Shown piece by piece: positions 34,697 to 43,910 of a stretch of DNA of 64,000 nucleotides (its first letter is position 1; each line of letters begins with the position of its first letter). This DNA is from Sphingopyxis sp. PAMC25046 (GTDB lineage Bacteria; Pseudomonadota; Alphaproteobacteria; Sphingomonadales; Sphingomonadaceae). Location of the stretch: assembly GCF_004795895.1 (NCBI RefSeq), contig NZ_CP039250.1:62001-126000 (forward strand), read 5' to 3'. The notes under the pieces were generated by a model. The model was not told where the DNA came from and did not search any database. It was given only the letters and a program-made list of their open reading frames with translations. The position numbers were made by a program, and so were the translations under genes.

Positions 34697-36018
34697 GCGA
34701 CCTGCTCGGCATCGGCTACAGCGGGCTCAAAGCCTATTCGCGCGCGCTCTCGACGATCGGCGATAATATCGCCAACGCGCAGACGCCCGGATACGCGCGG
34801 CGCCGGCTGGAGATGATGGAAGCCGTCGGCGGCGGCAATTCGATCTTCTATCGCGGCAACACCAATCCCGGGGGCGTCGACATCCGGGGCCTCGACCGTT
34901 CGGTCGACGCGTGGCTCATCGAGGATTCGCGCATCACTTCGGGCGATTCGGGGCGCGCGGCGACGAAGCTCAGCTGGCTCGACAAGGTCGAAGCGGCATT
35001 GAGCGACGAGACGAACGGCATCAAGACCGGCCTCACCAACCTCTATACGACTGCCGACCAGCTCACCTCGGACCCCTCGAACCGGACGCTGCGGGCGCAG
35101 TTCCTGCAGTCGGTCGACGATATCGCATCGGGGTTCCGCACCGCCGCGAACCAGCTCGAGAAGATGGGTGACGGGATCGAGGGCGCCGCCGCGAGCGAGG
35201 TCGATACATTCAACACCAACCTCGATGCGCTCGAACAGATCAACATCGGGCTGCGCAAGGCGCGGCCGGGATCGACGAACGAAGCGAGCCTGCTCGACGA
35301 GCGCGACCGATTGCTCGACAAATTGTCGTCGCAGGCGGGGGTCAGCGCAAGTTTCGATAATAATGGCGCGGTGACGCTGCGCGCTGCCGGATCGGGCGAC
35401 CTGCTCGTCGGCGGCGGGGTCGTCAATCCGATTTCGGTGACCGCCGCGCCCGACGGGCGGCTGTCGTACAGCATCGGGGGATCGCCGCTCGCGATCTCGA
35501 CAGGCTCGCTCGCCGGGCTCGCCGAGGGAGCGAATCATGTCGCCGACCAGCGCGCCGCGCTCGACACGATGGCGACTGATTTCGCGGCGCAGCTCAACGC
35601 CGCGCACCAGGCGGGCACCGATGCCGACGGCAATCCGGGTCAGCCGCTCTTCACGGGCACCAGCGCCGCGACCTTGACCGCCACGGCGCTGACCCCCGAT
35701 CAGGTGGCGGCCGCCGACGCGTCGGGCAGCAACGGCAACATGCTGGCGTTCGGTACGATGCGCGGGGCGGACGATCCCGAGGCGCGCTGGTCGGGGCATA
35801 TGGCCTCGCAGGCGCAGACGGTCGCGTCGGCGCGCGCGCAGGATGCCGCCGCCGCGACGCGCGCCGATGCTTCGGCTGCCGCGCGCGACGGGGTCAGCCA
35901 GGTCGATCTCGACACGGAGGCGGCCGAATTGCTGCGTTTCCAGCAAGCCTATTCGGCCGCCGCGCGCACGATACAGGTCGCGCGCGAAACGATGCAAACG
36001 CTGCTCAGCTCGCTCTAA
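34693..36018 (+). CDS. flgK: Hook-filament junction protein 1
   Basis: 441-aa hook-associated protein with N-terminal SRALSTIGDNIANAQTPGYA (~15-34), a long helical middle, and C-terminal DTEAAELLRFQQAYSAAART typical of FlgK. Somewhat shorter than the enterobacterial protein (about 550). It joins hook to filament with FlgL. Overlaps flgJ. Confidence 0.95.
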   Translation: MSDLLGIGYSGLKAYSRALSTIGDNIANAQTPGYARRRLEMMEAVGGGNSIFYRGNTNPGGVDIRGLDRSVDAWLIEDSRITSGDSGRAATKLSWLDKVEAALSDETNGIKTGLTNLYTTADQLTSDPSNRTLRAQFLQSVDDIASGFRTAANQLEKMGDGIEGAAASEVDTFNTNLDALEQINIGLRKARPGSTNEASLLDERDRLLDKLSSQAGVSASFDNNGAVTLRAAGSGDLLVGGGVVNPISVTAAPDGRLSYSIGGSPLAISTGSLAGLAEGANHVADQRAALDTMATDFAAQLNAAHQAGTDADGNPGQPLFTGTSAATLTATALTPDQVAAADASGSNGNMLAFGTMRGADDPEARWSGHMASQAQTVASARAQDAAAATRADASAAARDGVSQVDLDTEAAELLRFQQAYSAAARTIQVARETMQTLLSSL

Positions 36019-36033
36019 GGAAAGGGCCGGAAC

Positions 36034-36864
36034 ATGATCAACGCCGTGGGCAATCGCATGACGCGCGAAATTGCGCGCCAACAAAAGCTCGCCGACGCGC
36101 TCGAGCGGACGCAGATCCAGATTTCGGGCGGCAAGAAGCTCCTCCGAATGTCCGATGACCCGGTCGCGGCGCGCCGTATCGCGACGATCGGCACGACGCA
36201 GGCGAGCATGGCTGCCTGGTCGGCGAACGTCAATTCGGCCTCGGCGCTCGTGTCGCAGGCCGACGGAGTGTTGAAATCGGTGAGCGATCTGATGTCGCGC
36301 GCGCGCGAGCTGACGCTCGCCGCCGCGAGCGATACCGCCAACCCCGCCGACCGCGCGACGATTGCGGCCGAACTCGGGACGATCGCCGACGAGCTCGACG
36401 CGCTCGCGGCGACCCGCGATTCGAACGGCGATCCGGTATTCGCCGCCGGCACCGCGCGCGTGATGCGTTTCGATTCGGACGTCACTTTCGCGCCGGTGCC
36501 GTCGGCGGCCGACGTGTTCGTCGTCGGCGGCAACAGCCTGTCGACGGGAATCCGCGACGCCGCCGCGGCAGTCGCCGCGAACGACAAGGCGGGAATGAAC
36601 GCATCGCTGGGATCGCTCGACGCCGCGATCAGCCACGTCGCCGACGAACATGCCAAGATCGGCCTGTCGGGCGGCCGACTCGACCGCATCGGTGACGGCC
36701 TTGCGTCGCGCGGGATCACGCTCAAGGACGAGCGCTCGGTGGTCGAGGATACCAATCTCGAAGAGGCGATCGCCCAGCTCCATGCCCAGGATCTGACGCT
36801 GCAGGCCGCGCAGGCGGCCTTCGCCAAGATCAACCGGCAGACCTTGTTCGATATTTTGGGCTGA
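36034..36864 (+). CDS. flgL: Hook-filament junction protein 3
   Basis: 276 aa, flagellin-like: N-terminal QKLADALERTQIQISGGKKL, LLRMSDDPVAARRI, and C-terminal EDTNLEEAIAQLHAQDLTLQ. Last gene of the flgB-flgL operon, 15 bases after flgK. No obvious terminator follows, so some read-through into motAB is possible. Confidence 0.93.
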   Translation: MINAVGNRMTREIARQQKLADALERTQIQISGGKKLLRMSDDPVAARRIATIGTTQASMAAWSANVNSASALVSQADGVLKSVSDLMSRARELTLAAASDTANPADRATIAAELGTIADELDALAATRDSNGDPVFAAGTARVMRFDSDVTFAPVPSAADVFVVGGNSLSTGIRDAAAAVAANDKAGMNASLGSLDAAISHVADEHAKIGLSGGRLDRIGDGLASRGITLKDERSVVEDTNLEEAIAQLHAQDLTLQAAQAAFAKINRQTLFDILG

Positions 36865-36870
36865 CGGCCC

Positions 36871-36897
36871 TCAATCTTGCGGCGCCGCTGCCGTTAA
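36871..36897 (+). promoter_or_regulatory. Candidate sigma-28 promoter of motAB
   Basis: TCAATCTT, 11 bases, GCCGTTAA, ending 85 bases before motA. It is nearly identical to the box in front of fliD (TTAATCTT-N11-GCCGTTAA), which strengthens both. Confidence 0.55.
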
Positions 36898-36982
36898 TCA
36901 TCAAGACGTCCCTGAGTTAATGGGGGCCTGAGTTTGCGGGGGCCGGCCTCGGCAGCCGGGTCCCGAATGGAGTTTCGCGCAC

Positions 36983-37846
36983 ATGTTTCCCGTCGTCGGC
37001 ATCGTCGTCTTGATCCTGCTGGTCTTCGGGGGCTTTGCGCTGACTGGTGGCAACCTCGGCCCCGTCATGCACGCGCTGCCGCACGAGATGCTGATCATCG
37101 GCGGCGCGGCGCTCGGCTCGCTGATCATCGGCAATTCGGGCGCTGACCTGAAGGCGCTCGCCGGCGGGCTCGGCAAGGTGTTCAAGGGGCCCCAATACAA
37201 GAAGCAGGATTATCTCGACTGCATCCTGCTCGTCTCGACGCTGATGAAGATGATGCGCACCGAAGGTCCGGTCGCGGTCGAGCCGCATATCGAGGATCCG
37301 AAGAATTCGACGATCTTTCAGCAATATCCCAAGCTTTTGAAGGACGACACGCTCGTCCACCTCATCTGCGACACGCTGCGCCTGGTGGTGGTGTCCTCGG
37401 GCACGCTCGATCCCCACGCGGTCGAGGAGGTGATGGACAACGCGCTGAAGAGCCACCACCATCACAGCCTCAAGCCCGCCGAGGGCTTGCAGAGCCTCGC
37501 CGACGCGCTCCCCGCGCTCGGCATCGTCGCGGCGGTGCTCGGCGTCGTCAAGACGATGGGTTCGATCGACCAGCCGCCGGCGATCCTCGGCGCGATGATC
37601 GGCTCGGCGCTTGTTGGCACCTTCCTCGGCGTGCTGCTCGCCTATGGCCTCGTCGGCCCGTTCGCGACGCGCGCCAAGACGGTGATCGAAAGCGACGGCG
37701 CCATCTATCACACGGTGAAGCAGCTGATCATCGCCTCGCTCCACGGCCATCCGCAGCCGCTGGTGATCGAGGCGGCGCGCTCGGGCGTCGACCATCATAA
37801 CCAGCCGAGCTTCGCCGAAGTCTTCGACGGGATGCGGGGCCGCTGA
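36983..37846 (+). CDS. motA: Flagellar stator protein
   Basis: 287-aa MotA with four membrane helices (two near the N-terminus, two at ~165-215: GLQSLADALPALGIVAAVLG, AILGAMIGSALVGTFLGVLL) and the long cytoplasmic loop that contacts FliG. Forms the ion-conducting stator with MotB. Overlaps motB by one base. Confidence 0.96.
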   Translation: MFPVVGIVVLILLVFGGFALTGGNLGPVMHALPHEMLIIGGAALGSLIIGNSGADLKALAGGLGKVFKGPQYKKQDYLDCILLVSTLMKMMRTEGPVAVEPHIEDPKNSTIFQQYPKLLKDDTLVHLICDTLRLVVVSSGTLDPHAVEEVMDNALKSHHHHSLKPAEGLQSLADALPALGIVAAVLGVVKTMGSIDQPPAILGAMIGSALVGTFLGVLLAYGLVGPFATRAKTVIESDGAIYHTVKQLIIASLHGHPQPLVIEAARSGVDHHNQPSFAEVFDGMRGR

Positions 37847-38709
37847 TGGCTGCCCGCCCGAACACACCGCCGCGGCCCATCATCGTCAAGAAGGTGATCC
37901 AGGAAGCGCACGGCGGCCATCACGGCGGCGCGTGGAAGGTCGCCTATGCCGACTTCGTCACCGCAATGATGGCCTTCTTCCTCCTGATGTGGCTGCTCGG
38001 CGCGACCAACGAGGCGCAGCGCAAGGCGCTCGCCGACTATTTCGCGCCGACGATCGTACAGACAAAAACCGACACCGCGGGATCGTCCGGCCTGTTCGGC
38101 GGCGATTCGCTGGTGGCGGCCGATCGCTATCCGCATGGCGCCGCACAAACGGGCACGCGCGCGATGACGATCCCGCGCGATGCGGTCGGCGGACCGCGCG
38201 AGGCGTCGGGGCGCGAACGCGAAGCCGAATCGAAAAAGTTCAACGCGCTCGCCCAGTCGCTGAAGGAGCGGCTCCAGAGCCGCGCCGACCTCAAGCGCCT
38301 CGCGCGCAACTTGCGCTTCACCGAAACGCTCGAAGGGCTGCGTATCGATATCGTCGACGACGCCGACGTCTCGATGTTTGCGATCGGCACCAGCCAATTG
38401 ACCCCTTCGGGCGCCAAGCTGTTCGCCGAGGTCGGCGCGCTCATCGCCGAAGTGCCCAACCGGGTGATGATCCGCGGGCACACCGACGCCGCGCCCTGGT
38501 CGGCGAAGTCGGGTACCAACAACTGGCGCCTGTCGGTCGATCGCGCCGAGGTCACGCGTCACTATCTCGCATTCCGCGGCATCGCTTCAGAGCGGTTTGC
38601 GCGAATCGAGGGGGTCGCCGATCGCGAACCCTATGTCCCTTCCGACCGATTCGATCCGCGCAATCGTCGCATCTCGATCACGCTCGGCTGGCGCGCCGGC
38701 GACAATTAG
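37846..38709 (+). CDS. motB: Flagellar stator protein
   Basis: 287 aa: single membrane helix at ~34-53 with the essential proton-binding D36 (AYADFVTAMMAFFLLMWLL), periplasmic plug/linker, and a C-terminal OmpA-like peptidoglycan-binding domain (~175-285; VMIRGHTDAAPW, LSVDRAEVTRHYL). A His-rich stretch (22-26) precedes the helix. The stator ion is probably H+ by similarity to MotB rather than PomB. Confidence 0.96.
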   Translation: MAARPNTPPRPIIVKKVIQEAHGGHHGGAWKVAYADFVTAMMAFFLLMWLLGATNEAQRKALADYFAPTIVQTKTDTAGSSGLFGGDSLVAADRYPHGAAQTGTRAMTIPRDAVGGPREASGREREAESKKFNALAQSLKERLQSRADLKRLARNLRFTETLEGLRIDIVDDADVSMFAIGTSQLTPSGAKLFAEVGALIAEVPNRVMIRGHTDAAPWSAKSGTNNWRLSVDRAEVTRHYLAFRGIASERFARIEGVADREPYVPSDRFDPRNRRISITLGWRAGDN

Positions 38710-38753
38710 TGCCAGTTTGGCAGCATATCGGAGATAGTTAACGCGTTTCCGAC

Positions 38754-38773
38754 GCCAATACTTCCAAATTGGC
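38754..38773. promoter_or_regulatory. Inverted repeat upstream of the sigma-54 activator gene
   Basis: GCCAAT (38754-38759), eight-base spacer, ATTGGC (38768-38773), in the 181-base gap before the activator gene. A second small dyad TGCCA-gtt-TGGCA lies at 38710-38722. Either could be an operator for control of the activator; no promoter in this gap was convincing. Confidence 0.35.
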
Positions 38774-38890
38774 AATATCCATTTGTTTTGAAGGACTTAG
38801 TGAACAGGCGATAAGCTTTTGTTTACCAGTTTCGTCAATTGCTGAGTCCATCGAAGGGGGCACCGAGCGGGCGGTGCGGTGGAGACCAAA

Positions 38891-39952
38891 ATGACACTGG
38901 GGCACAATGAAAACACAGCGCTCGAAGCGCTGATCATCGGGTCGAGCCCGGCGGTTTGCCGGCTGCGCGAGATGATCCGCCGCGTGGCGCGCTCGAACGC
39001 CTCGGTGATGCTCTGCGGTCCGTCGGGCTCGGGCAAGGAACTGGTCGCCCGTGCGATCCACGATGAAGGCGCCCGTGCGGGCAAGGCCTTTTCGGCGATC
39101 AACTGCGGCGCGATCCCCGGCGAACTTATCGAATCCGAACTGTTCGGGCATGAAAAGGGTAGCTTCACCGGCGCCCATGCCCGCCGTATCGGCCATTTCG
39201 AAGCGAGCGAGGGCGGCACGCTCTTCCTCGACGAAATCGGCGACATGCGTTTCGACATGCAGGTGAAACTGCTCCGCGTGCTCGAAGACCGGACGATCGT
39301 CCGCGTTGGCAGCAGCGAGGTGAAGGCCGTCGACGTCCGCGTCATTTCGGCCACCCATCAGGATCTCGGCGCCGCGATCGCCGATGGCAAGTTCCGCGAA
39401 GACCTGTTCTTCCGGCTCGGCGTGGTTGTGCTCCAGGTCCCCAGCCTGGCCAGCCGCGTCGAGGATATTCCGGCGCTCGTACGCCATTTCCAGCGCCGGA
39501 TGCCGGCCGATGCCAAATGCCGCTATGACGATGCCGCGATGGCGCTCCTCATGCAGCACGCTTGGCCCGGCAATGTCCGCGAACTCCGGAATTTCGTCGA
39601 GCGCGCCAGCGTTCTTCATGGCGGCGAGACGCTCGGCGCCGACGATGTCGCGATGCTTTTGAACCCCACCGCAGCGCTCGCACCCCGGCCGGCCGTCTCC
39701 AGCAGCCCCGCCGTGGTGCAGGCCAGCGCGGACGATTTCACGACGCCGGCGACGCCGTTTGCCAAGACGCCGGCTCCGGGCCGCCCGATCGACCTCAAGC
39801 GCGAGATCGAGACGATCGAACTCGAACAGATCCACGTCGCGCTCGACCTTGCCGACGGCATCATTTCGGAAGCCGCGCGCCTGCTGACGCTGAAGCGCAC
39901 GACGCTGATCGAGAAGATGCGCAAATATGGCGTCCACCAGCAGGCCGCCTGA
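38891..39952 (+). CDS. Sigma-54-dependent flagellar activator without receiver domain (FlbD/FleQ-like)
   Basis: 353-aa AAA+ enhancer-binding protein. ATG 38891 has GGAG six bases upstream. Walker A GPSGSGKE (43-50), sigma-54 contact loop GSFTGA (90-95, one change from GAFTGA), Walker B LFLDEIGD (111-118), sensor/R-finger region AWPGNVRELRNFVERA, and a Fis-type HTH at the C-terminus (EAARLLTLKRTTLIEKMRKYG). There is no N-terminal receiver or sensor domain: the AAA+ region starts within 15 residues. It is the natural activator of the four sigma-54 promoters here. Confidence 0.93.
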   Translation: MTLGHNENTALEALIIGSSPAVCRLREMIRRVARSNASVMLCGPSGSGKELVARAIHDEGARAGKAFSAINCGAIPGELIESELFGHEKGSFTGAHARRIGHFEASEGGTLFLDEIGDMRFDMQVKLLRVLEDRTIVRVGSSEVKAVDVRVISATHQDLGAAIADGKFREDLFFRLGVVVLQVPSLASRVEDIPALVRHFQRRMPADAKCRYDDAAMALLMQHAWPGNVRELRNFVERASVLHGGETLGADDVAMLLNPTAALAPRPAVSSSPAVVQASADDFTTPATPFAKTPAPGRPIDLKREIETIELEQIHVALDLADGIISEAARLLTLKRTTLIEKMRKYGVHQQAA

Positions 39953-40016
39953 CGGCCCGCGCGACACAAGTTTCAGCACCCGCTGAAAAAGGGGGCTCTG
40001 GTCCGCTCCCGCACCA

Positions 40017-40049
40017 CCCGGCCGCCCGTCCCCACCTAGGGCGGCCGGG
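40017..40049. terminator. Perfect 11-bp GC hairpin after the activator gene
   Basis: CCCGGCCGCCC (40017-40027), 11-base loop, GGGCGGCCGGG (40039-40049), in the gap between the activator gene and the convergent fliS. No T-run follows. A smaller TTTCAGC/GCTGAAA dyad lies at 39971-39988. Confidence 0.4.
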
Positions 40050-40084
40050 TACCCAGCGGGTTCTTCCCAGTCTCATATGGCACC

Positions 40085-40120
40085 GGCCCGTCCCTTCCCG
40101 CGAAGGGCGGGCCGTTTGCT
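40085..40120 (+). terminator. Probable rho-independent terminator of the activator gene
   Basis: GGCCCG-t-CCCTTC pairs with GAAGGG-c-GGGCC (stem ending 40113) followed by GTTTGCTATT. Located about 133 bases after the activator stop and just before the end of fliS. Confidence 0.6.
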
Positions 40121-40144
40121 ATTCGGGCCTAGCCGGCAGCGGCC

Positions 40145-40549
40145 TCAGCGGAGCTGACGCCAGGCGGCGCTGATCGTCAGGATCCCTTCGAGAAGTTCGG
40201 AAAGACCTTCGGCGCTGTTCGCCGCGACGGCATCGTCGAGCTTGCGGCGCATGCTGCGATAGACGCGCGAGAGCGCGGTCGCCACGTCGCCGCCCTTGTC
40301 GCGGTCGAGATTGACGTCGAGGCCGATCAGGATCGCGCGCGCGCGATGCGCGGGTTCGGTCGCCGAAATGCGCTGCCCCTGCCGCACCATCGCGGCGAGG
40401 ACGCCGACGGCGGTTTCAAGCTCGTCGTAAAGCATCGTCACCAGCTCGACAGGGTCGGCCGCGGCGGCGCGGCTTTCATTCTGCAATCGGCGATAAAGTC
40501 CGGTCGCCCGGACGGTCGAAGCGGTAGCGGTCACAGTCCTGGTCCCCAC
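40145..40549 (-). CDS. fliS: Flagellin export chaperone
   Basis: 134 aa from GTG 40549. Conserved FliS patterns: ATGLYRRLQNESRAAAADPV, ELVTMLYDELETAVGVLAAM, and GLDVNLDRDKGGDVATALSR. Four-helix chaperone that keeps flagellin unfolded for export. Lies seven bases after fliD on the same strand, the usual fliD-fliS order. Confidence 0.9.
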   Translation of the reverse strand: MGTRTVTATASTVRATGLYRRLQNESRAAAADPVELVTMLYDELETAVGVLAAMVRQGQRISATEPAHRARAILIGLDVNLDRDKGGDVATALSRVYRSMRRKLDDAVAANSAEGLSELLEGILTISAAWRQLR

Positions 40550-40556
40550 GCTCTAG

Positions 40557-41927
40557 TTAGTCATTACCCTGATTCGACCAGAGCTTGATCTGCTGTTCGA
40601 GATAGGATTGCGTCGCCTTGAACGCGGCCAGCTTCGCTTCGAGCGCGCCATATTGCTTCTCGAGGCGCTTCCTGTACGCGTCCTCGCGTTCCTCGATCTT
40701 CTCGAGCTGGTCGGCGAGATTTTCCTTTTTCGTGTCGAGCGATCTCGACACGCGATCGATCGCGCCATTGACCCCGACCGCCTTGTCGCGGATCGCGTCG
40801 AGCGCGAAGGCGATGCCCGGGTCGCTCTGTTCGGTGTGGGTGGCGTCGCGGCGCGGGTTGAAAAGTGCCTCAACCGCGCCGGCGTCGGTTTCGAGCGCCT
40901 TGTCGAGCTTTTTATTGTCGACCGACAGCAGACCTTCCTTCGTTACCGAAACGCCGATGTCGGACAGCTGGTTGATGCTGCCGTGGCTCGAAACCACCTT
41001 GTGGATGAGCCCGCCGAGTTCCCGTTCGAGCTCCCGCAATCCGGTGCTCGGACCCGACAGGCTCGACGCGGCGACAAGGCTTTTCTTGAGCTGGTTATAG
41101 ACCGCGACGAAATCGCCCACCGTCTGCTTGATCATGTCGAGCGGGCGGCTCGCGCCGATATCGACGGGCTGGCCGGGTGCCGCTTTCTTGAGCGTCAGCG
41201 ACATGCCCGGAACGACATCGTCGATGATGTTGGTCGCGCGGCTGAAAGCGATGCCGTCGATGGTGAATTCGGCGTTGGCGGCGCTTTGACCCTCGTTCAT
41301 GCCGCCGCCAGTGGCAAAGGCGGAGAGGCCAGGGTCGGCGCCGGCATCGGCGGTGAGGGTGAAGGCGCCGGCTTCGCCGGTCGGGCCTTTCAGGATCAGG
41401 CGGTGCCCGCCTTCGTCGGCGATGATCGAGGCGGTAACGCCCGCGCCGCTCGCGTTGATTGCGTTCGCAAGCCCGTCGAGGCTGTTGTTTGTCGCGTCGA
41501 TCGTGATCGTCTTGGCGACGCCGCCGACGGTCAGCGTCATCGTGCCTGCGCCGATCGCCGCAGTTTTGTCGGTGACAACGCCCGAATAATTGGTCTGCGC
41601 GCGCGCGAGCTGGTTCACAACGACCGTCGCGGCAAAGCTGTCGGCCGAAAGGCCCGCGCGGCTGGTCGCGCCGAGCACGCTTTCGTCCGACACGGTGGGG
41701 GTGCTGCGCAGCGTGCCGTCATTGACCATCTGGCTCAGCGAATCGGCGAATCCGTCGAGGTCGGCGCGCGCCTGCGCGAGCGCGCTGATCCGCGCCTGGT
41801 TGGCCTGCGTCAGTTCCGCCATGCGCGCGATCTTGGGATCGCGCGAGGCGTTCGACAGGTCGGTGACGAGCTGTTTGACGTCGAGGCCCGAGCCGAAACC
41901 GAGGCTGTTGGCGATTGAGCTTACCAT
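40557..41927 (-). CDS. fliD: Flagellar filament cap protein
   Basis: 456 aa from ATG 41927 (AAGGA eight bases upstream; the longer frame start at 41945 has no ribosome site). N-terminal SIANSLGFGSGLDVKQLVTD and the long C-terminal coiled coil (KENLADQLEKIEEREDAYRK, QSYLEQQIKLWSNQ) are FliD hallmarks. Promotes flagellin polymerisation at the filament tip. Preceded by the best sigma-28 box of the window. Confidence 0.95.
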   Translation of the reverse strand: MVSSIANSLGFGSGLDVKQLVTDLSNASRDPKIARMAELTQANQARISALAQARADLDGFADSLSQMVNDGTLRSTPTVSDESVLGATSRAGLSADSFAATVVVNQLARAQTNYSGVVTDKTAAIGAGTMTLTVGGVAKTITIDATNNSLDGLANAINASGAGVTASIIADEGGHRLILKGPTGEAGAFTLTADAGADPGLSAFATGGGMNEGQSAANAEFTIDGIAFSRATNIIDDVVPGMSLTLKKAAPGQPVDIGASRPLDMIKQTVGDFVAVYNQLKKSLVAASSLSGPSTGLRELERELGGLIHKVVSSHGSINQLSDIGVSVTKEGLLSVDNKKLDKALETDAGAVEALFNPRRDATHTEQSDPGIAFALDAIRDKAVGVNGAIDRVSRSLDTKKENLADQLEKIEEREDAYRKRLEKQYGALEAKLAAFKATQSYLEQQIKLWSNQGND

Positions 41928-41948
41928 GGCAAATATCCTTCGCACCCC

Positions 41949-41975
41949 TTAACGGCGGCGCGCGCGAAAGATTAA
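41949..41975 (-). promoter_or_regulatory. Candidate sigma-28 promoter of fliD-fliS
   Basis: Leftward TTAATCTT (41975-41968), 11 bases, GCCGTTAA (41956-41949). Spacing is the sigma-28 norm, the -10 half differs from GCCGATAA by one base, and motA has almost the same box. The -35 half overlaps the last codons of flhB. Confidence 0.6.
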
Positions 41976-43111
41976 GCCTGACGCCGCCCTTCGGGATCGA
42001 ACTGGTGCGAAGGCGGCACGTCGACCGCGGGTTGGGCGATTCCGTCGGCGACGGCGCGCTCGAGCTGGAAGACGAAGGCGAGCACGGTCGCGACCGCGAC
42101 GAACAATTCCTCGGGGATCACGCGGCCCGCGCGTGCGGTGAAATAGATGGCGCGGGTGAGCTGCGGATATTCGAGCATCGGAACATTGGCGGCGCGCGCC
42201 AGCTCGCGGATCGACAGCGCGACGTCGCCGCGTCCGCGCGCGACGACGACCGGCGCGGCGTCGGTCCCGGGGCGATAGCGCAGCGCGACCGAGAAATGCG
42301 TCGGGTTGGTGAGCACGACGGTCGCCTCCGACACCGCCTTGCGCGCCGATCCGCTCAAAATCTCGTGCGCGCGCTGGCGCTGCGCCTGCTTGAGCTCGGG
42401 GGCGCCGTCGGACTGGCGCATCTCCTCCTTGATCTCCTGCTTGCTCATCATCAGCCGCTTGTTGCGCTGGAACCATTGCACCGGGACGTCGATCAGCGCG
42501 ATGACGACGAGCCCGCCGGCGAGTGCCAGCATCGCGTGGCCGATCGCCTTTCCGGCAAGACCGATCGCGGCGATCAGGTCGGTCGAGGCCATCGTCATGA
42601 TCGCGGGCAGGCTGCTGGCGACGAGCCAATAGCCGATCGTGCCGAGCAGCAGCACTTTCGCGATCGCCTTGCCGAGTTCGGTCGCGCCCTGCATGCCGAA
42701 CATGCGCTTGAGCCCGCTCAGCGGGTTGATCCGGTTGCCCTTGAAGTGAAGCGCCTTGCCGCGCCAACCCATCGACCCGAGCATCGCCGGACCCGCGACG
42801 GCAGCGCCGATCGCAAGCGCGAACAGGCTTGCGAGCGGCAGCAGGATTTCGACCCCGTTGCGCATCAGCGCCTCGGCCGGCGCGAAATCGGCGACGTCGG
42901 CGGCGGTCAGCGTCAGCCCGCGACGGACAAGGTCGCCCGCCGACTGGACGAACCAGCCGCCCGCGGCGACGATCCAGCCCGCGGCCGCGAGCATCATCAG
43001 CGCGGTCGCCAGCTCGCGCGACATCAGCACATCGCCCTCGCGCGCCGAATCGGCGAGCTTCTTCGCGGTCGGCTGTTCGGTTTTCTGGTCCTTGTCGCTG
43101 CCTTCTGCCAT
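41972..43111 (-). CDS. flhB: Flagellar export apparatus substrate-switch protein
   Basis: 379 aa: four membrane helices (~35-210) then a cytoplasmic domain with the self-cleaving NPTH motif at 269-272 (VVLTNPTHFSVALRY), which matches the numbering of the E. coli protein. Cleavage switches export from rod/hook to filament substrates, together with FliK. Follows fliR by three bases. Confidence 0.97.
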   Translation of the reverse strand: MAEGSDKDQKTEQPTAKKLADSAREGDVLMSRELATALMMLAAAGWIVAAGGWFVQSAGDLVRRGLTLTAADVADFAPAEALMRNGVEILLPLASLFALAIGAAVAGPAMLGSMGWRGKALHFKGNRINPLSGLKRMFGMQGATELGKAIAKVLLLGTIGYWLVASSLPAIMTMASTDLIAAIGLAGKAIGHAMLALAGGLVVIALIDVPVQWFQRNKRLMMSKQEIKEEMRQSDGAPELKQAQRQRAHEILSGSARKAVSEATVVLTNPTHFSVALRYRPGTDAAPVVVARGRGDVALSIRELARAANVPMLEYPQLTRAIYFTARAGRVIPEELFVAVATVLAFVFQLERAVADGIAQPAVDVPPSHQFDPEGRRQA

Positions 43112-43114
43112 GGC

Positions 43115-43894
43115 TCAGATTCCCGCGACCATGCGCGCGGCGTCGAGCGCGTCGGAGAGGATGCGCGCGACCGCCTCGGCCATCGCGGGCGTCGCGATGC
43201 CGAGCAGCACGATCCCGGCGAGCAGGGTCGCGGGGATGCCGACCGCGAACAGGTTGAGCGCGGGCGCCGAGCGGCCGATCACGCCCATGATGATCTGGAC
43301 GAGAATGAGCACGAAGCCGACGGGCATCGCGATCGTCAGCCCCGCCGCAAACATCAGGCTGCCGAAGCGGATGAGGCCGCCGATCGCGTCCCACGAGGGA
43401 AAGGCGTTGCCGGGCGGTAGCGCGCTATAGCTGTCGACAATGATATCGATCAGCAGGAGATGGCCGTCGGCGGCGAGGAAGAGCGCGGTCGCCATCATCG
43501 AGAGGAACTGGCCGATCGCCGAACTCGACGCGCCGCTCAGCGGATCGACCATCGACGCGAAGCCGAGGCCCATCGCATTGCTGATCACTTCGCCCGCGAG
43601 CAGCGCCGCGGCGAGCCCCATCTGGAGCACGAAGCCGATCGCGAGCCCGATCACGACCTCGCCGATGACGAAGAAAAAGCCCGGGACCGACACGATGCCC
43701 TCGGGCGGCAGCGCCATGCCAGAGGCCGCGACCGCGGGCACCCCGACCGCGAGGGCGATCACGAGCCGAAGCTGTACCGGCACATTCGCGGCGCCGAACA
43801 CCGGCGCGGCGATAAAGGCGGCGCCGGGGCGGATCATCCCCAGCATCCACAGCTGAAGCATCGCCTCGATATTCGGGATGTCGGCAGGGTTCAT
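43115..43894 (-). CDS. fliR: Flagellar export gate protein
   Basis: 259-aa membrane protein with about six hydrophobic segments; RPGAAFIAAPVFGAANVPVQ (~22-41) and EVISNAMGLGFASMVDPLSG (~102-121) are conserved FliR blocks. Part of the FliPQR pore complex. 16 bases after fliQ. Confidence 0.95.
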   Translation of the reverse strand: MNPADIPNIEAMLQLWMLGMIRPGAAFIAAPVFGAANVPVQLRLVIALAVGVPAVAASGMALPPEGIVSVPGFFFVIGEVVIGLAIGFVLQMGLAAALLAGEVISNAMGLGFASMVDPLSGASSSAIGQFLSMMATALFLAADGHLLLIDIIVDSYSALPPGNAFPSWDAIGGLIRFGSLMFAAGLTIAMPVGFVLILVQIIMGVIGRSAPALNLFAVGIPATLLAGIVLLGIATPAMAEAVARILSDALDAARMVAGI

Positions 43895-43910
43895 CGGCGT
43901 GCCGCGAGCC

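Noticed and set aside
34363..36783. 806-aa frame antisense to flgK/flgL (and similar long frames at 32547-34712 and 30965-32662)
   Set aside because: Low-complexity Arg/Asp/Gly-rich products with no domains, lying opposite well-identified flagellar genes.
39971..39988. TTTCAGC-accc-GCTGAAA hairpin as terminator of the activator gene
   Set aside because: It is followed by A and G runs rather than T; the hairpin at 40085-40120 is a better terminator.
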